This document shows, one piece after another, positions 63,903 through 64,000 of a DNA stretch of 64,000 nt (positions are counted from its first letter, which is position 1; each line of letters begins with the position of its first letter). The notes under the pieces were generated by a model, which saw only the letters and a list, made by a program, of their open reading frames with translations, ran no database searches and was not told where the DNA came from. Source of the stretch: Limibacillus sp. (GTDB taxonomy: Bacteria > Pseudomonadota > Alphaproteobacteria > Kiloniellales > CECT-8803); NCBI GenBank assembly GCA_037379885.1, contig JARRJC010000004.1:1-64000 (forward strand). The letters are read 5' to 3'. Both the position numbers and the translations under genes were made by a program.

Positions 63903-64000
63903 TACCAGGGTCTAGATCGCGCTGCAAAACCTGCGAGCTCGCTGCTGAAAGCGGTGGCTAACGACAGGCGTCTGTCCATTCTCTGCCACCTGGCCCACGC
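63897..64000 (+). CDS. ArsR-family transcriptional regulator (truncated by window end)
   Basis: Only the first 34 codons are in the window. They read MRYQGLDRAAKPASSLLKAVANDRRLSILCHLAHA, which fits helix 1-2 of ArsR-type winged-helix repressors, where the core pattern LLKALANPRRLLILCHL is common. No metal or thiol-binding site can be judged from this part. The gene is divergent from tusA across 75 bp. A sulfur- or thiol-sensing (BigR/SqrR-like) role is one option suggested by that neighbour only. Confidence 0.75.
   Translation, partial: MRYQGLDRAAKPASSLLKAVANDRRLSILCHLAH

Overview
The window reads as a GC-rich (roughly 60-65 % by eye) alphaproteobacterial chromosome, most likely a Rhodospirillales-type organism. 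Supporting marks are an NDUFA12-type complex I accessory subunit beside a DUF2155 gene, a full-length B12-dependent ribonucleotide reductase (nrdJ) as the only RNR here, an MlaD-type lipid transport subunit, and the lptF-lptG-lptD-surA-pdxA-rsmA order. No tRNA, rRNA, CRISPR array, prophage or insertion sequence is visible. Coding density is high, codon use looks uniform, and almost every gene is a recognisable core gene. I do not see an obviously new multigene system; the more interesting signals are regulatory sites, odd proteins and gene order.

Layout. 0.1-4.7 kb: ndk, an ABC-F ATPase, a DMT exporter, a YhbS-like acetyltransferase and holC. 4.7-15.9 kb: pepA, then the LPS export and outer membrane assembly run lptF-lptG-lptD-surA with pdxA and rsmA, meeting gmk and yicC head-on. 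16.1-20.8 kb: a PuuA-type glutamine synthetase, an acetyltransferase, an aminotransferase and a gamma-glutamyltransferase-like lipoprotein. 20.9-27.9 kb: a BepA-like M48 protease, a DsbA-family protein, aroQ, accB-accC and aat, then, on the other strand, NDUFA12, MlaD, a small unknown protein and a DUF2155 protein. 28.1-38.2 kb: a DUF6352 protein, a DMT transporter, a creatinase, nrdJ with a rich leader, a CaxA-type exchanger, another DMT transporter and a RidA protein.

38.2-42.8 kb holds the fatty acid operon fabD-fabG-acpP-fabF-mltG, and 43.1-44.6 kb the ribosomal operon rpsF-rpsR-rplI. 44.8-51.1 kb is mixed: a winged-helix regulator, an SDR, a universal stress protein, a CDF metal exporter, pdxH, a glycine-zipper lipoprotein and a BrkB/YihY protein. 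51.3-55.1 kb: fabI, aroC, a GNAT enzyme and an RlmD/TrmA-type RNA methyltransferase. 55.3-63.8 kb: sppA, then on the minus strand a histone-deacetylase-fold enzyme, xseB-ispA-dxs, a MATE transporter and tlyA, with tusA upstream. The start of an ArsR-type regulator is cut by the window end.

The genes work together in lipid and envelope building: accBC supplies malonyl-CoA, fabD/fabG/acpP/fabF/fabI elongate acyl chains, lptFGD and surA place LPS, MlaD handles phospholipid, and mltG, sppA and BepA act on wall and membrane proteins. ispA and dxs feed isoprenoids. The signals I rate highest are the nrdJ leader (NrdR box, a 16-codon upstream ORF whose ribosome site is inside a hairpin, and a second stem-loop), an intact creatinase with no creatine-pathway neighbours, a gamma-glutamyltransferase-like lipoprotein without the usual catalytic Thr-Thr motif, and a probable break of the mltG-yicC-gmk gene order by a 22-kb block.
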